Source: Symsagittifera roscoffensis
Taxonomy: Eukaryota; Xenacoelomorpha; Acoela; Convolutidae
DNA: 64,000 nucleotides
Direction: 5' to 3'
Assembly (NCBI RefSeq): GCF_963678635.1
Contig: NC_087064.1
Span: 13,737,599-13,801,598, forward strand
Below, in pieces: positions 55,341 to 64,000 of this stretch (position 1 is the stretch's first letter; every line of letters begins with the position of its first letter). A program made the translations under genes and the position numbers. Under the pieces are notes generated by a model. It worked only from the letters and a program-made list of their open reading frames with translations, was not told the DNA's origin and did not search any database.

Positions 55341-58300
55341 ATCATGATGTTCTCTGAGTATTCATTGGGTATTTCGAATTTCGTTTTGAAATTCCTTCCT
55401 ATGGTAGGCTCTTGTTCTTCTTCCTCCAGTTCCAATCCGCTTGTTTCCCTCACTTCCTTGAGCTTCTTTATCATCAAATTTTCGGTGTGGGTAAGTCCTA
55501 CCCCCACTCCCCGGACAAAAATGTTTATCGACGTCCCCGTCGATGTAGTCGGGTCTGAATTGTCCTTGGGGATGTCCAGTGGCCTGTCTGTTGCTGTCCA
55601 TCCGAAAAGAGGGTCCTCTGTCTTCATGTAATTTGCTGCTGATACATCGATTTGCTGAATGCTTTGTCCTTCGCGGCTCTCGTCTTTGACCTCACGCATC
55701 CACTCTAGAATCCTCAAGTTCGAGTTCTCCCTCCTTTCTATTTCACTCTGCTCGAGATCCGTCTCCAATTCTGGCGTCGAGTAATCATCCTGCGGATAAT
55801 GTCCACCATCGTCAATCACTTGCCATTCCTCTTCGGCCTCCAGTTCACCTGCGCTTAGTAGTTCATCGCCCAACTTGTCTGGCTGTATCTTATCGATCAA
55901 GAAGTCATCCCCGTACCTATTGTACCTCATACCTGTTCGTTTACGATTGCCCGTCCTGGTTTCCGGTGGTGTTGGTCGATCCGGTTCCATCCACTTCGGT
56001 ACCTCGTTTTGCTCGGGATCGTTCCAGTCTTCTTCTACAAATGAGCCTGCATCCGACTCCACTTCTATCTTTTCGTTGTCGTCCAAACTCAAGTTCTCAT
56101 TACCATCATTTTTCTCTCTAGTGCCTTTCTCATTCACTTCGCACGCTGGTTCCACCACCAGGTACTCAAGACCTTCCATGTCTTTTGGCAGGCACCAGTC
56201 CTCCGGAGACGGAATGTGAGGCTTCAGATTTTCGTAATGTGCTGCTCGCCCTGTACTCAAGCGATAGAACCTTCCTTGTTGATGTACTTCCGTAATCATG
56301 AACGGTCCTCTCCATTTCTTGAGTAGTTTCTTTGTTCCCTTGGGAGGTATGACATTTTGGAAAACCCACACGTATTGGCCCACTTCGTATGGCTTTGCTC
56401 TTAGTATCTTTTCGTCATATTTCTTGCGTTGCCTCATTTGCGCTTGCGCCGTGTTTCTCCGACATAGCTCGTTTAGCTCTTGTTGTCTTTTGATCGCTTC
56501 CTTCACGTATGCTTGAGGTGACGTCCTCTTCCCCTCGTACTCCGGGTAGAAGAATGTTAGAGGCATTGCCCTTTCCCTGCCTGTCAACATCATGAAAGGA
56601 CTGATACCCGTCGTTGAGTGCTGAGTACTATTATAGGCTCCTACTACTTGTGGCAGGTATTTGTCCCAGTCCGTCATGTATCTCGAGCAGTACACCCTGA
56701 GCATGTTGACCAGTGTCCTGTTCTGTCTCTCTACCAACCCATTGGTCTGTGGATGATAGGTCGTCGAGTGTGCTTGAGCAATGTGTGATCTCTTCATCAA
56801 TTCTTTTGTCAAGTCCCCCACAAAAGCCTTGCCGTTGTCTGACTGGAAAGTCATTGGACAACCATATCGCGATATCCAATGCGTTATCAGGTGATCACAT
56901 GTCTCCTCTGCTGAGGCTGTCTGGCACGGAACCGCTTCCGCCAACTTGGTGAAGTGATCTATTATAACTAGTATTTGGTTATAACCCGACTCCGTCATGC
57001 AGATTTTCTGATGGTCTATCTGCACCACTTCATTGAATTCCGAACTCTCGACAGACTTGAGGGGAAACTTCATCTTCCTTGGGTCTTTTACTTGAAGGCA
57101 TGCTAGGCAGGCATTCACCCACCTCTCGCAAGCTTTTCTCATTCCCGGCCAGTCAAACCTGTGAAGTATCCTTTGTTGTACTTTATCTATCCCCTGATGG
57201 CCCATCTGGTCGTGTGATCTGAAAAGCACTTCCGTTTGGTACAGTTGTGGTAGTATGATGAGGTTGTGTTTGTGTAATATTTTTTCCTCATCTCTTCTCT
57301 TGCACGCTACCACCCCTTCAGCTGTGTGATACAGTAAATCTCTCTTTTCTTTGTAGAACTGGCTCAAGATCTTGTAGCTGTCTTCCTCAAGTTCCCCCTT
57401 CTCCTTGACTCCCGAATGGATCCATTTGGAGAGGTTACTTGTCATTTTGTCATTCCTCTGGGCCCTTATTAGGTCAGACAGCCTGTATCTCGCCTTAACG
57501 TGCTCCTTTAGCGCCATGATCTGTCCATTCATCTCACCAGGGTTGTGGATGTCATCGCTCAGTTTCACACATATCATCCTTTTCACGATGTTCATGTCGT
57601 CTTCTGGTACCAGATTCGTTCTGACGTTTGAGTTGCACGATAGTTCCCTTAGTGGTTTTCTTGAAACTGCTATTTTCTCGAGCTCTTCACCACCTCGTAC
57701 CTCTTGTGTTTCCAGATTGTACGTCCCTGAAGATGGATCCGTCTGTAATTCCCTGTCGTGCTGTCTTATCTTCTCTTCCGCCAGTATCATGCATAGACTG
57801 TCTTGGTCTTCGCTGCTCTCATCCGAGTCTTCATCCCATTCTTCACGCTCCCCGGACAATTTCCCTTCTCCGGTTTCGTCTTCTTCCATGAATCTGGACC
57901 ACTCCCCGGACTCTTGATCTAGTCCCAGGTGTTCAACTTCTTCTCTGAATGTTACTTTCTTATCCCTGACTTTTGTCTGCTCCAGAATTTTGTCGGGGAT
58001 TTTTTCAACTAGTGATCGCACAACTTCCTTGCAATCAGTGATGCTTCCTTTTGAGACGTCAGTATTGTTCACTGTTTCTTCTCTCCGAAGTATGGTTAGT
58101 TCCGGTGCCTCCTGACCTTTCCCTTGGATCACGGGCTTGTCATCTGATAGTTTCTCAAGCAACCTCATTAAGTCTTCATCTATTCGGACCGTTCCCTCCT
58201 CTACCTGGATGAGATCATAACCTTTTGCCTTGAGTGTTTCCCTCACGATCTTGGACTTGAGCATTATTCCTACCGGAATCCCTCTGCTTCTCTGCAAGAT

Positions 58301-61300
58301 GGTCTTTTCAAGAGGCTCTTTCGGCAATTCGGGATGATCTTCAATCGGTTTGCCTGATTTGTCCAGCCATCTCGTGAGTGGAAGACTGTCGTACGTTTCT
58401 TTGTCCATAAAGGAGAAGCCGTCTTTGATCTCAGGTCTGTCCGCCTCTCTTTGTTCTTGCCTCTCGTAGAACTCCGTCTTCTTACTCAAGCTGTCAGCAT
58501 TTTGATGTTTATCTCGTGTTCTGTGCTCAATTATCATGTTGTATCCATCCAAGCGAACTATCCACCTCCCAATATAGCTCTGGTCCATTGAGTACGTTTT
58601 CAGCCAGCTTAGTGCTCGGTTGTCGACTCGCAGCTTGAAGGGCTCACTGCCTAAGTATGCTCTGTATTTTTCGACAAAGGTGACCACCGCGAACATCTCT
58701 GCTTTCGGTGCTCCGTACTTCATTTCTGTGTCACTTAGGACCTTGCTCCCGTATGCTATTGGTCTCAAGACTGTCTTCCCATTCCATTCTTGTTCTTGAT
58801 GGAGAATCCCAGAAATAGCGACTACTGACGCGTCCGTGTCTAGCACGTACATCCCCTTCTCTGTCGGCATACCCAGTACTGGTGCCTCACATAGCTCTTT
58901 CTTTATTCTCTGGAATGACTCTTCTGCCGCGTTGTTCCACGTGAACTTCTTGCCCTTATGTCTCATTAGTTGTTGCATCGGGTATACCTTGTCCGCATAG
59001 CCCTTGATGAATTCTCTATAATAGTTGGCGAAACCCAGGAAGCTCATCAGCTGGTGCTCCGTCTTCGGTGATTTCCAGGTTAGGACTGCTTCCACGGCGT
59101 CTGGATCAGGTCTGATGCCGTGCTTATCTACCATCCTTCCCAAGTATTTAATCGAGTCCTTGAGTATCTCGCACTTTGATGGTTTACACTTCAGCCCCGA
59201 TCTTTTCATGCACGCGAACACCTCGTCAAGCCTCTCGATGTGGTCTTCTAGTGTCGGCGTTGCTATTACCACGTCGTCCACGTAGCACATTACCAGGTTG
59301 CCGTACTTCTTCGTCACGCCTATCAACGCGTGTGCCATCAGCCGCTGAAACGTGGCTGTTGCATTGCAGAGTCCAAACGGCATCCGTTTCCATTGAAACA
59401 GACCCAACTCGCAGGCGAACCCTGTCTTGTCCCTGTCTTGCTTCCTTAATGGTACCTGCCAAAAGGCCGAGCCTAAATCAAGAGTCGTAAAAAATTTCGC
59501 ATCACCTAACTTCGAGAGGCTCTCATCAATTCTAGGTATGGGATAGGCATCCTTCGCCGTGACGGAGTTCAGGTATCGAAAGTCACAACAAAACCTTAAC
59601 TGGTCGCCTTTCTTTTTGGCCATCACTACTCCACACGCCCACGGTGACTTGGATGGTTCTATCATGTCATACTCTAGTAACGTTTCGATTTCTTTTCTAC
59701 ACGCGTCCGATTTGTGTGGGGTCATGCGCCTCGCCCCCTCCCTGTGTGGTACCGCGTTTTCCTCAAGTTCAATTTCATGTTCAACAAAATTACAACACCC
59801 GATATCCGCCTTATGCCTTGAAAAGACCTCCTCGTTTCGCTCTAGTACGTCCTTGATAGCTTCGAGCTGTTCATCTTTCAGTTTGCCCCTTAAATGTTCA
59901 ATCTCCGGCAGAACCGGTTTATCAGTTTGCATTTCATCTAGTGTGGGTCGCTCTGGAAAGTTCGAACAGCTCGAAAGCCCATCGTCCGTTTCTGACTTAA
60001 GTGATTTGATAAGACCTGAAAAATCTTTTATTCTCTGCAATCGTCTCAAGATACAAATTTTGTCCCTGTGGTTGGGACAATCAACAACTTCATTTTGTTT
60101 TGAGTTTTCAATTGTTTCATATCGAGTTTTAACCGGTAAAGCATATCCCAGCTTCCTCCCTCTCTGTATCGTGATCGGTATATCAAGGGTATTCAACAAG
60201 ACACTGACGCAGAGGCCGCTCTTCGTTATCGAAAATGATCTTCCTAAAACAGCAGCGCTTTGACTATTGGGATTCGGAACTATACACACTTGCTTGTTGT
60301 CACTTAGTTCATTATAATTTTTCATCCTCAAGCTTACGATTGCCGCTTCATTAGCTTTTAACCTCACTCTCCTACTCAAGAATACCGGTGCTTTGTTTTC
60401 ATTCGCCATTATTAAATTTACCGGTTTGATTGCGTACCTCCTATCCGGATTCCGTATCCTGAACATTGCATTATTTAGATCAATCGTTACGTCGAAATTC
60501 CTGATGAAGTCTCTGCCCAAAATGAATTGGTCAGATTCATCTAGGTTTTCTACCACGATGAAGCTCATCCACAGGTTACGTTCCCCCAAATTGAGGGCTA
60601 TTATCGGCGTCCTGCCCAGCACCCGTAGGGCCCCTTTGTTTGCAGCTGACAGCCGTATTCTCGAGTCTATCAAGTCACCTTTGTCAAAGCCCATCTTTTC
60701 CCATGTTTCGATTGGTATGACGCTCAAGACTGCTCCCGTGTCAAGTAATCCACGCAACTGAGTCTTTTTGCCATTTATGTCTAGCACGTGCCCTGTCACG
60801 TCTGCTTCCGTCCCGATGTGCATTGCATCTTCTTCAAGCATGGCACAGTGTCCGATCGATCTTACTTTCAACTCTTCTTTCCCTACATAGATTTGTCCAA
60901 TTAGGTCTTCGTCGCATGTTATCATCGTCTTGGTATAGATGTTGATTCCATCTATATTTAGCATGACCTCGTGTGGACCATAAGCTTCAGTGTACCTATT
61001 ATCAACACGTACCGATTTGCTGCCCCCTCTCGTGAGTAGTGCCCTGAGCGCTCTAGAAGTCGTTTGTGGACTTATTCCACTCAAGTAGTCTGCATACACG
61101 TCAATGTGCATTATCGTCTGGTCGCTCGGCTCGCTCAAGTTTCTGGTTACCTCGTGTCCGCCCACTGTGATTATCGACATTATTCTTGCTCCGATTTTCG
61201 ATATTCCAAAAGGTTTACCTGTCACCATTTTCACGGTGTTACAATTCCCGGTCTTCATTGAGCCCGTTCTAGCCTCTGGTATTGAGTTCGATCCGGTTAA

Positions 61301-62839
61301 TGCTCCGTTAAAATTCTGTCTTTCGATCTCCAACTTTAGTCGTTGCTCTATTTCTTTCGCAGCCAGATCTTGTTTCACTTTGGCAATTGCTTCCGTCGCC
61401 GCTTTCTCATAATTTATCTCTAGAGAGCTTCCGGCCGCGGACTCTAACGCACCACTAACATGTGTAACAGCTTTCACTGTCTTCGTCGGCAATTCGGTGT
61501 TTGGTGCCCCCAAGTTCCTAGATTCAAACTCGTTTTGCCTGTTCCGCTGATTCTGCACCGCCGCTAATGCCAACTTATGTTTGGGGTGATTCTGGTCCTT
61601 GACCGCTTCCCAGAACAAGGGACAATCCATTCTGAAGTGCCCCTCCTGGTTACAGAAGAAGCATCTGGCGCCTATCTTGATGATCAAGCCATTATAGTAC
61701 TCGTGTTCCTCCATCTGGCTCATATCCTCTTCATCCGGTGCATAACCTAGGCTCTTCATGCCTTGTTTGTACGTTGTGCAGTCAGCCACATGATGATCCG
61801 CTGACCCGCAGTTCGCGCATGATCTGCGCTTGTCCATATCATCTCTAGGTTTGTACCATGATGACCTCTGGGGTTGGCTTCCCCCTTGCGTGTTCCTGTT
61901 TTCGGAATATGAGTACTTCTTAGGTTTCATCAGCATGTATTCTCTTGATTTCTGTCTCATTTCTTCTGGGGTGGGTGCGTTGTCCTTCGACAATGTGTAG
62001 TATGTTGCTAACATTGTCCTTAAGTCATCACTTTTCACCCCATCGATGAACTTCGAGGCAATGCTAAAGTTCCGTCTATTTGTCGACTCCTCTGGGTCAC
62101 TCCTCCTTCTCAAGCTCTCGAGGTCATCTAGGAACCGATCTATTGACTCGTCGTCCCTCTGCCTTCTCTTTTCAAATCGCATCATCGCTTGGTGACCCTT
62201 CATGCCTGACCCGAATCGATTCAGCAATATCTCGAAGATCTTGTCCGCGGTGTCACGTTCTTCCTCCTTCTTTGCGACCACGCATTTTAATGCCGTTCCT
62301 TCCAAGTTGCTCAGTATGGCTGTACATGCTTGTCTTTCGTCACTCAAGTTGTCTTGTTCTAGATGTAATCTCATCACTTCCACCCAAGTGTCAATGCATC
62401 CATCGGAGTCGTCCTTGAATTCTTTTGGCTTCTTGAATGTCTTTCTTGATTTTCCCTCTCTCCTGTCGCTCGAGTCAGTGTTCCTCGTGGCGAAGGCCTC
62501 TAGAGTCCTGTTCATCATCTCCCAAGTGCTGGCCCATGTCATAGCATCCGGTCCTGTGTTGCTGTTAGCTGTTGAATCTCCCGGAGCAGTCGTTGTATTC
62601 GACGTTCCATTCTTCATTATTGTTTTCGCAGCTGTTGGTGCTATGCTTATCGCATCCCTGGTTAAGGGCAACGGTGTCGATTGCCGTTTGTTCCTTTGTG
62701 GTTCTACAAAGTCAACTCTGGTGCTTTGCGTACGATCCGCTGCCGGTCTTTCTTGTGGAGTAGAACCTCTCAAGATTGCATCCAACTTCGCCTGTATTGC
62801 ACACGAACTCTCGGCTTGACTCTTGCTCATTGTGTCCAT
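54902..62839 (-). CDS. gag-pol: Gag-Pol polyprotein with macro-domain-like C-terminus
   Basis: 2645 codons in one frame, ATG 62839, TGA at 54902. A stop lies about 20 codons upstream with no other ATG, which fixes the start. Domains: capsid about 135-285; two CX2CX4HX4C knuckles (341-354, 393-406); retropepsin LLDTGAVLSVIP (Asp700) with ILGRDF 773-778; RT about 1035-1235 with Asp1121 and YVDD (Asp1188, Asp1189); RNase H about 1326-1450 (Asp1334, Glu1381, Asp1406, Asp1449); acidic linker 1455-1860; integrase HHCC (His1876, His1881, Cys1911, Cys1914) and D,D-35-E (Asp1942, Asp2001, Glu2037); basic KKWRGPFMITEV about 2174; conserved LTHTENLMIKKL 2449-2460; macro-domain-like module about 2500-2645. 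Order PR-RT-RH-IN is that of Ty3/gypsy. All catalytic residues are present. Lack of a Gag stop or shift means Gag:Pol ratio must be set another way, for example by proteolysis. Confidence 0.95.
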   Translation of the reverse strand: MDTMSKSQAESSCAIQAKLDAILRGSTPQERPAADRTQSTRVDFVEPQRNKRQSTPLPLTRDAISIAPTAAKTIMKNGTSNTTTAPGDSTANSNTGPDAMTWASTWEMMNRTLEAFATRNTDSSDRREGKSRKTFKKPKEFKDDSDGCIDTWVEVMRLHLEQDNLSDERQACTAILSNLEGTALKCVVAKKEEERDTADKIFEILLNRFGSGMKGHQAMMRFEKRRQRDDESIDRFLDDLESLRRRSDPEESTNRRNFSIASKFIDGVKSDDLRTMLATYYTLSKDNAPTPEEMRQKSREYMLMKPKKYSYSENRNTQGGSQPQRSSWYKPRDDMDKRRSCANCGSADHHVADCTTYKQGMKSLGYAPDEEDMSQMEEHEYYNGLIIKIGARCFFCNQEGHFRMDCPLFWEAVKDQNHPKHKLALAAVQNQRNRQNEFESRNLGAPNTELPTKTVKAVTHVSGALESAAGSSLEINYEKAATEAIAKVKQDLAAKEIEQRLKLEIERQNFNGALTGSNSIPEARTGSMKTGNCNTVKMVTGKPFGISKIGARIMSIITVGGHEVTRNLSEPSDQTIMHIDVYADYLSGISPQTTSRALRALLTRGGSKSVRVDNRYTEAYGPHEVMLNIDGINIYTKTMITCDEDLIGQIYVGKEELKVRSIGHCAMLEEDAMHIGTEADVTGHVLDINGKKTQLRGLLDTGAVLSVIPIETWEKMGFDKGDLIDSRIRLSAANKGALRVLGRTPIIALNLGERNLWMSFIVVENLDESDQFILGRDFIRNFDVTIDLNNAMFRIRNPDRRYAIKPVNLIMANENKAPVFLSRRVRLKANEAAIVSLRMKNYNELSDNKQVCIVPNPNSQSAAVLGRSFSITKSGLCVSVLLNTLDIPITIQRGRKLGYALPVKTRYETIENSKQNEVVDCPNHRDKICILRRLQRIKDFSGLIKSLKSETDDGLSSCSNFPERPTLDEMQTDKPVLPEIEHLRGKLKDEQLEAIKDVLERNEEVFSRHKADIGCCNFVEHEIELEENAVPHREGARRMTPHKSDACRKEIETLLEYDMIEPSKSPWACGVVMAKKKGDQLRFCCDFRYLNSVTAKDAYPIPRIDESLSKLGDAKFFTTLDLGSAFWQVPLRKQDRDKTGFACELGLFQWKRMPFGLCNATATFQRLMAHALIGVTKKYGNLVMCYVDDVVIATPTLEDHIERLDEVFACMKRSGLKCKPSKCEILKDSIKYLGRMVDKHGIRPDPDAVEAVLTWKSPKTEHQLMSFLGFANYYREFIKGYADKVYPMQQLMRHKGKKFTWNNAAEESFQRIKKELCEAPVLGMPTEKGMYVLDTDASVVAISGILHQEQEWNGKTVLRPIAYGSKVLSDTEMKYGAPKAEMFAVVTFVEKYRAYLGSEPFKLRVDNRALSWLKTYSMDQSYIGRWIVRLDGYNMIIEHRTRDKHQNADSLSKKTEFYERQEQREADRPEIKDGFSFMDKETYDSLPLTRWLDKSGKPIEDHPELPKEPLEKTILQRSRGIPVGIMLKSKIVRETLKAKGYDLIQVEEGTVRIDEDLMRLLEKLSDDKPVIQGKGQEAPELTILRREETVNNTDVSKGSITDCKEVVRSLVEKIPDKILEQTKVRDKKVTFREEVEHLGLDQESGEWSRFMEEDETGEGKLSGEREEWDEDSDESSEDQDSLCMILAEEKIRQHDRELQTDPSSGTYNLETQEVRGGEELEKIAVSRKPLRELSCNSNVRTNLVPEDDMNIVKRMICVKLSDDIHNPGEMNGQIMALKEHVKARYRLSDLIRAQRNDKMTSNLSKWIHSGVKEKGELEEDSYKILSQFYKEKRDLLYHTAEGVVACKRRDEEKILHKHNLIILPQLYQTEVLFRSHDQMGHQGIDKVQQRILHRFDWPGMRKACERWVNACLACLQVKDPRKMKFPLKSVESSEFNEVVQIDHQKICMTESGYNQILVIIDHFTKLAEAVPCQTASAEETCDHLITHWISRYGCPMTFQSDNGKAFVGDLTKELMKRSHIAQAHSTTYHPQTNGLVERQNRTLVNMLRVYCSRYMTDWDKYLPQVVGAYNSTQHSTTGISPFMMLTGRERAMPLTFFYPEYEGKRTSPQAYVKEAIKRQQELNELCRRNTAQAQMRQRKKYDEKILRAKPYEVGQYVWVFQNVIPPKGTKKLLKKWRGPFMITEVHQQGRFYRLSTGRAAHYENLKPHIPSPEDWCLPKDMEGLEYLVVEPACEVNEKGTREKNDGNENLSLDDNEKIEVESDAGSFVEEDWNDPEQNEVPKWMEPDRPTPPETRTGNRKRTGMRYNRYGDDFLIDKIQPDKLGDELLSAGELEAEEEWQVIDDGGHYPQDDYSTPELETDLEQSEIERRENSNLRILEWMREVKDESREGQSIQQIDVSAANYMKTEDPLFGWTATDRPLDIPKDNSDPTTSTGTSINIFVRGVGVGLTHTENLMIKKLKEVRETSGLELEEEEQEPTIGRNFKTKFEIPNEYSENIMITDSDFILSNRTSAICITADMSFKSRLEADFKREYQNVEFLFRQRPGLGGIAALPPSVAQVPGKYLCFLVTRVNDRNIIDPEHVILALTRLRDFMIERGIVEVSMPVYDPNRGKLSSRELYAILHVVFAETEIMVHLHKKYYLSIA

Positions 62840-63156
62840 TCTCCTTTCCAGGCTCCCTAATTGGCTGTTGACATCATCATACCGCCAACCTCTAACTTAA
62901 CCAGTCCCCCTTCTAACCTCCCCCTTTTCTAGCCCCCCTTCTTAAGCCTAAAAATTACTTTAAGCGCCGGGTGCTAAACCTCTCAAGAGAAAACCGTAGA
63001 CCTGTTTCCAGGCCTGCTCAAGTAAAAACGTTCCTCAAAACTGGGGGATTTCGCTTATCCAATTTTACACTTATCTCCTATAATGTAATGTGGATTCTAA
63101 CGATACCCGTTCTGCCCAACTTGAGAACTCGAGAATTGCCAAATCCTTCTTGGCTG

Positions 63157-63358
63157 CTTTCCCACTCGACTGGTCACCTGTTCCAGTCCAGTCTCCTATT
63201 GGTTCAGCCAAGTGTCCCTGAACCACTTTCCCACTCGGCTGGTCACCTCTTCCAGTCAAGTCTCCTATTGGTTCAGCTCAAGTGTCCCTGAACCACTTTC
63301 CCACTCGGCTGGTCACCTCTTCCAGTCAAGTCTCCTATTGGTCCAGCTAAGTTCCAAG
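63157..63358 (-). repeat. 69-70 bp tandem repeat, three units, in the family A leader
   Basis: Units start at 63157, 63226 and 63296 with CTTTCCCACTCG(A/G)CTGGTCACC. The third unit is slightly diverged and incomplete. Units differ at a few bases only. Confidence 0.92.
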
Positions 63359-63813
63359 CTATCTGAAAACCCTTGACAACGCCCCACTTCGGGCACTTTA
63401 TTCAGTTTACTGGTTTAAATTGCTAGGTTGATCGAAACGATCGAACTTGTAAAACAGTATGGGTATACTATTTAATTAATATAAAGGTTTGATCCAACTA
63501 ATCTGGTGTCAAAGTCACTGTCTTTTTTCGTTTTATGGTTTTTGTTCCTTTTTCTATTCTTTTTTGGTTTTTGTTTTGCTTTTTGTCTTTTTGCTCGTGT
63601 TTTTGTCCCCCTAGTTGCCCCCCTTTACTCGGTTAGCTAAGCCTCGTTCGGAGAGCGTACCAGGAAATTTTCTCGAGTTTTCTTAAAAAGCTATCACGGT
63701 ACAACCGGAAGGTTTGCACGTTCCTGTCGAACCGTACCGCCGGTACTCTAGAATGGGCATTCAGCCCGAAGCTGTCTCAAGTGGGTTCGACTCCGTAGTC
63801 TTGATGTCGTAAA

Positions 63814-63828
63814 CACCCAGGAGCGCCA
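63814..63828 (-). promoter_or_regulatory. tRNA primer-binding site (family A)
   Basis: TGGCGCTCCTGGGTG in sense, 11 bp inside the LTR end. Identical to family B over 15 bases while the surroundings differ, which supports a functional primer site using the same tRNA. Confidence 0.75.
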
Positions 63829-63839
63829 TAAAAACAATA

Positions 63840-64000
63840 TGTAACATTCGTCTACTACAGTCACACATGAGGCTTAAGAAAAATAGGCCCTATAACTATT
63901 GGCTCAGGAGTCAGGGACACTATCTCTTGTGTTTTTCCACCTCAAATCAGTCGGAGCCAATTCGGTTCGCTTGTGACATGAGACTACGACCCGTTACAGC
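63840..64000 (-). repeat. Family A 5' LTR, cut by the window end
   Basis: Identical to 44162-44322 over all 161 bases. The remaining about 766 bp lie outside the window. Confidence 0.95.

Larger units (their letters stand above)
62840..63839 (-). other. 5' leader of family A
   Basis: About 1 kb, much shorter than the family B leader. It contains a 69-70 bp tandem repeat (63157-63358), a T-rich block on plus (63520-63610, A-rich in sense) at a similar distance from the primer site as in family B, and a GGGC-N5-GCCC hairpin (about 63757-63769), also matched in B. No protein frame. Confidence 0.75.
44162..64000 (-). mobile_element. Family A giant gypsy-like retrotransposon, apparently intact
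   Basis: Minus-strand order is: 5' LTR (from beyond 64000 to 63840), primer site, 1-kb leader with tandem repeats, Gag-Pol (62839-54902), ORF2 (54399-53272), ORF3 (to 45519), 3' untranslated region, polypurine-like site and 3' LTR (45088-44162). No stop or frameshift breaks any ORF. LTR ends are identical over 161 comparable bases. With a 927-bp LTR the whole element would be about 20.6 kb, at least twice a typical gypsy element. It interrupts a family B LTR. Confidence 0.93.

Noticed and set aside
55900-56320. Chromodomain after integrase
   Set aside because: The region after KKWRGPF is acidic and lacks the aromatic cage pattern of chromodomains; it leads into the macro-like tail instead.
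1-64000. CRISPR arrays, rRNA, tRNA genes or host protein genes
   Set aside because: No regular repeat-spacer pattern and no tRNA or rRNA signatures were seen; the 15-nt tRNA-like words are primer sites. All recognisable protein homology belongs to the two retroelement families.

Overview
The window is eukaryotic and made almost entirely of LTR retrotransposons. I recognise no host gene, no intron-bearing host locus and no bacterial-type operon. The elements are Ty3/gypsy-like: protease, reverse transcriptase, RNase H, then an integrase with an HHCC zinc finger and a D,D-35-E triad. Repeated retroelements, eukaryotic AATAAA signals and animal-type gypsy Pol sequence suggest a metazoan. Extra ORFs of this kind remind me of nematode or rotifer giant elements, but nothing here proves the phylum.

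Two related families are present, called A and B here. Both have unusually large genomes: Gag-Pol in one reading frame, a macro-domain-like module at the C-terminus of Pol, then a small coiled-coil ORF2 and a very large ORF3 that begins with an SGNH/GDSL hydrolase domain. Family A (44162 to beyond 64000, minus strand) looks intact. It has a 2645-codon Gag-Pol, a 375-codon ORF2, a roughly 2620-codon ORF3, a primer-binding site, a polypurine-like site and LTR ends identical over the 161 bases that can be compared. Its projected length is about 20.6 kb. ORF3 has no AUG before its catalytic serine and overlaps ORF2 in the +1 frame, so a +1 frameshift (or splicing) is expected.

Family B occupies 1141-44160 as two broken copies head to head around about 21512, forming a giant imperfect inverted repeat. 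The left copy (minus strand) has lost about 6.7 kb of ORF2/ORF3 and carries three tandem LTR-plus-leader units at its 5' end. The right copy (plus strand) keeps nearly all of ORF2/ORF3 but has many frameshifts and stops. In family B, ORF2 and the start of ORF3 lie in one frame. The B leader is about 3.1 kb and holds arrays of an AACCCTCCGGAG-type motif and a duplicated two-hairpin module. Family A has inserted into the remains of the right copy's 3' LTR. The left edge (1-775) is an older, internally deleted family A relic in the opposite orientation.

The most interesting system is the giant element itself: a gypsy-like retrotransposon carrying a macro-domain-like tail, a coiled-coil protein, an SGNH hydrolase and about 2,000 residues of unrecognised but conserved protein.
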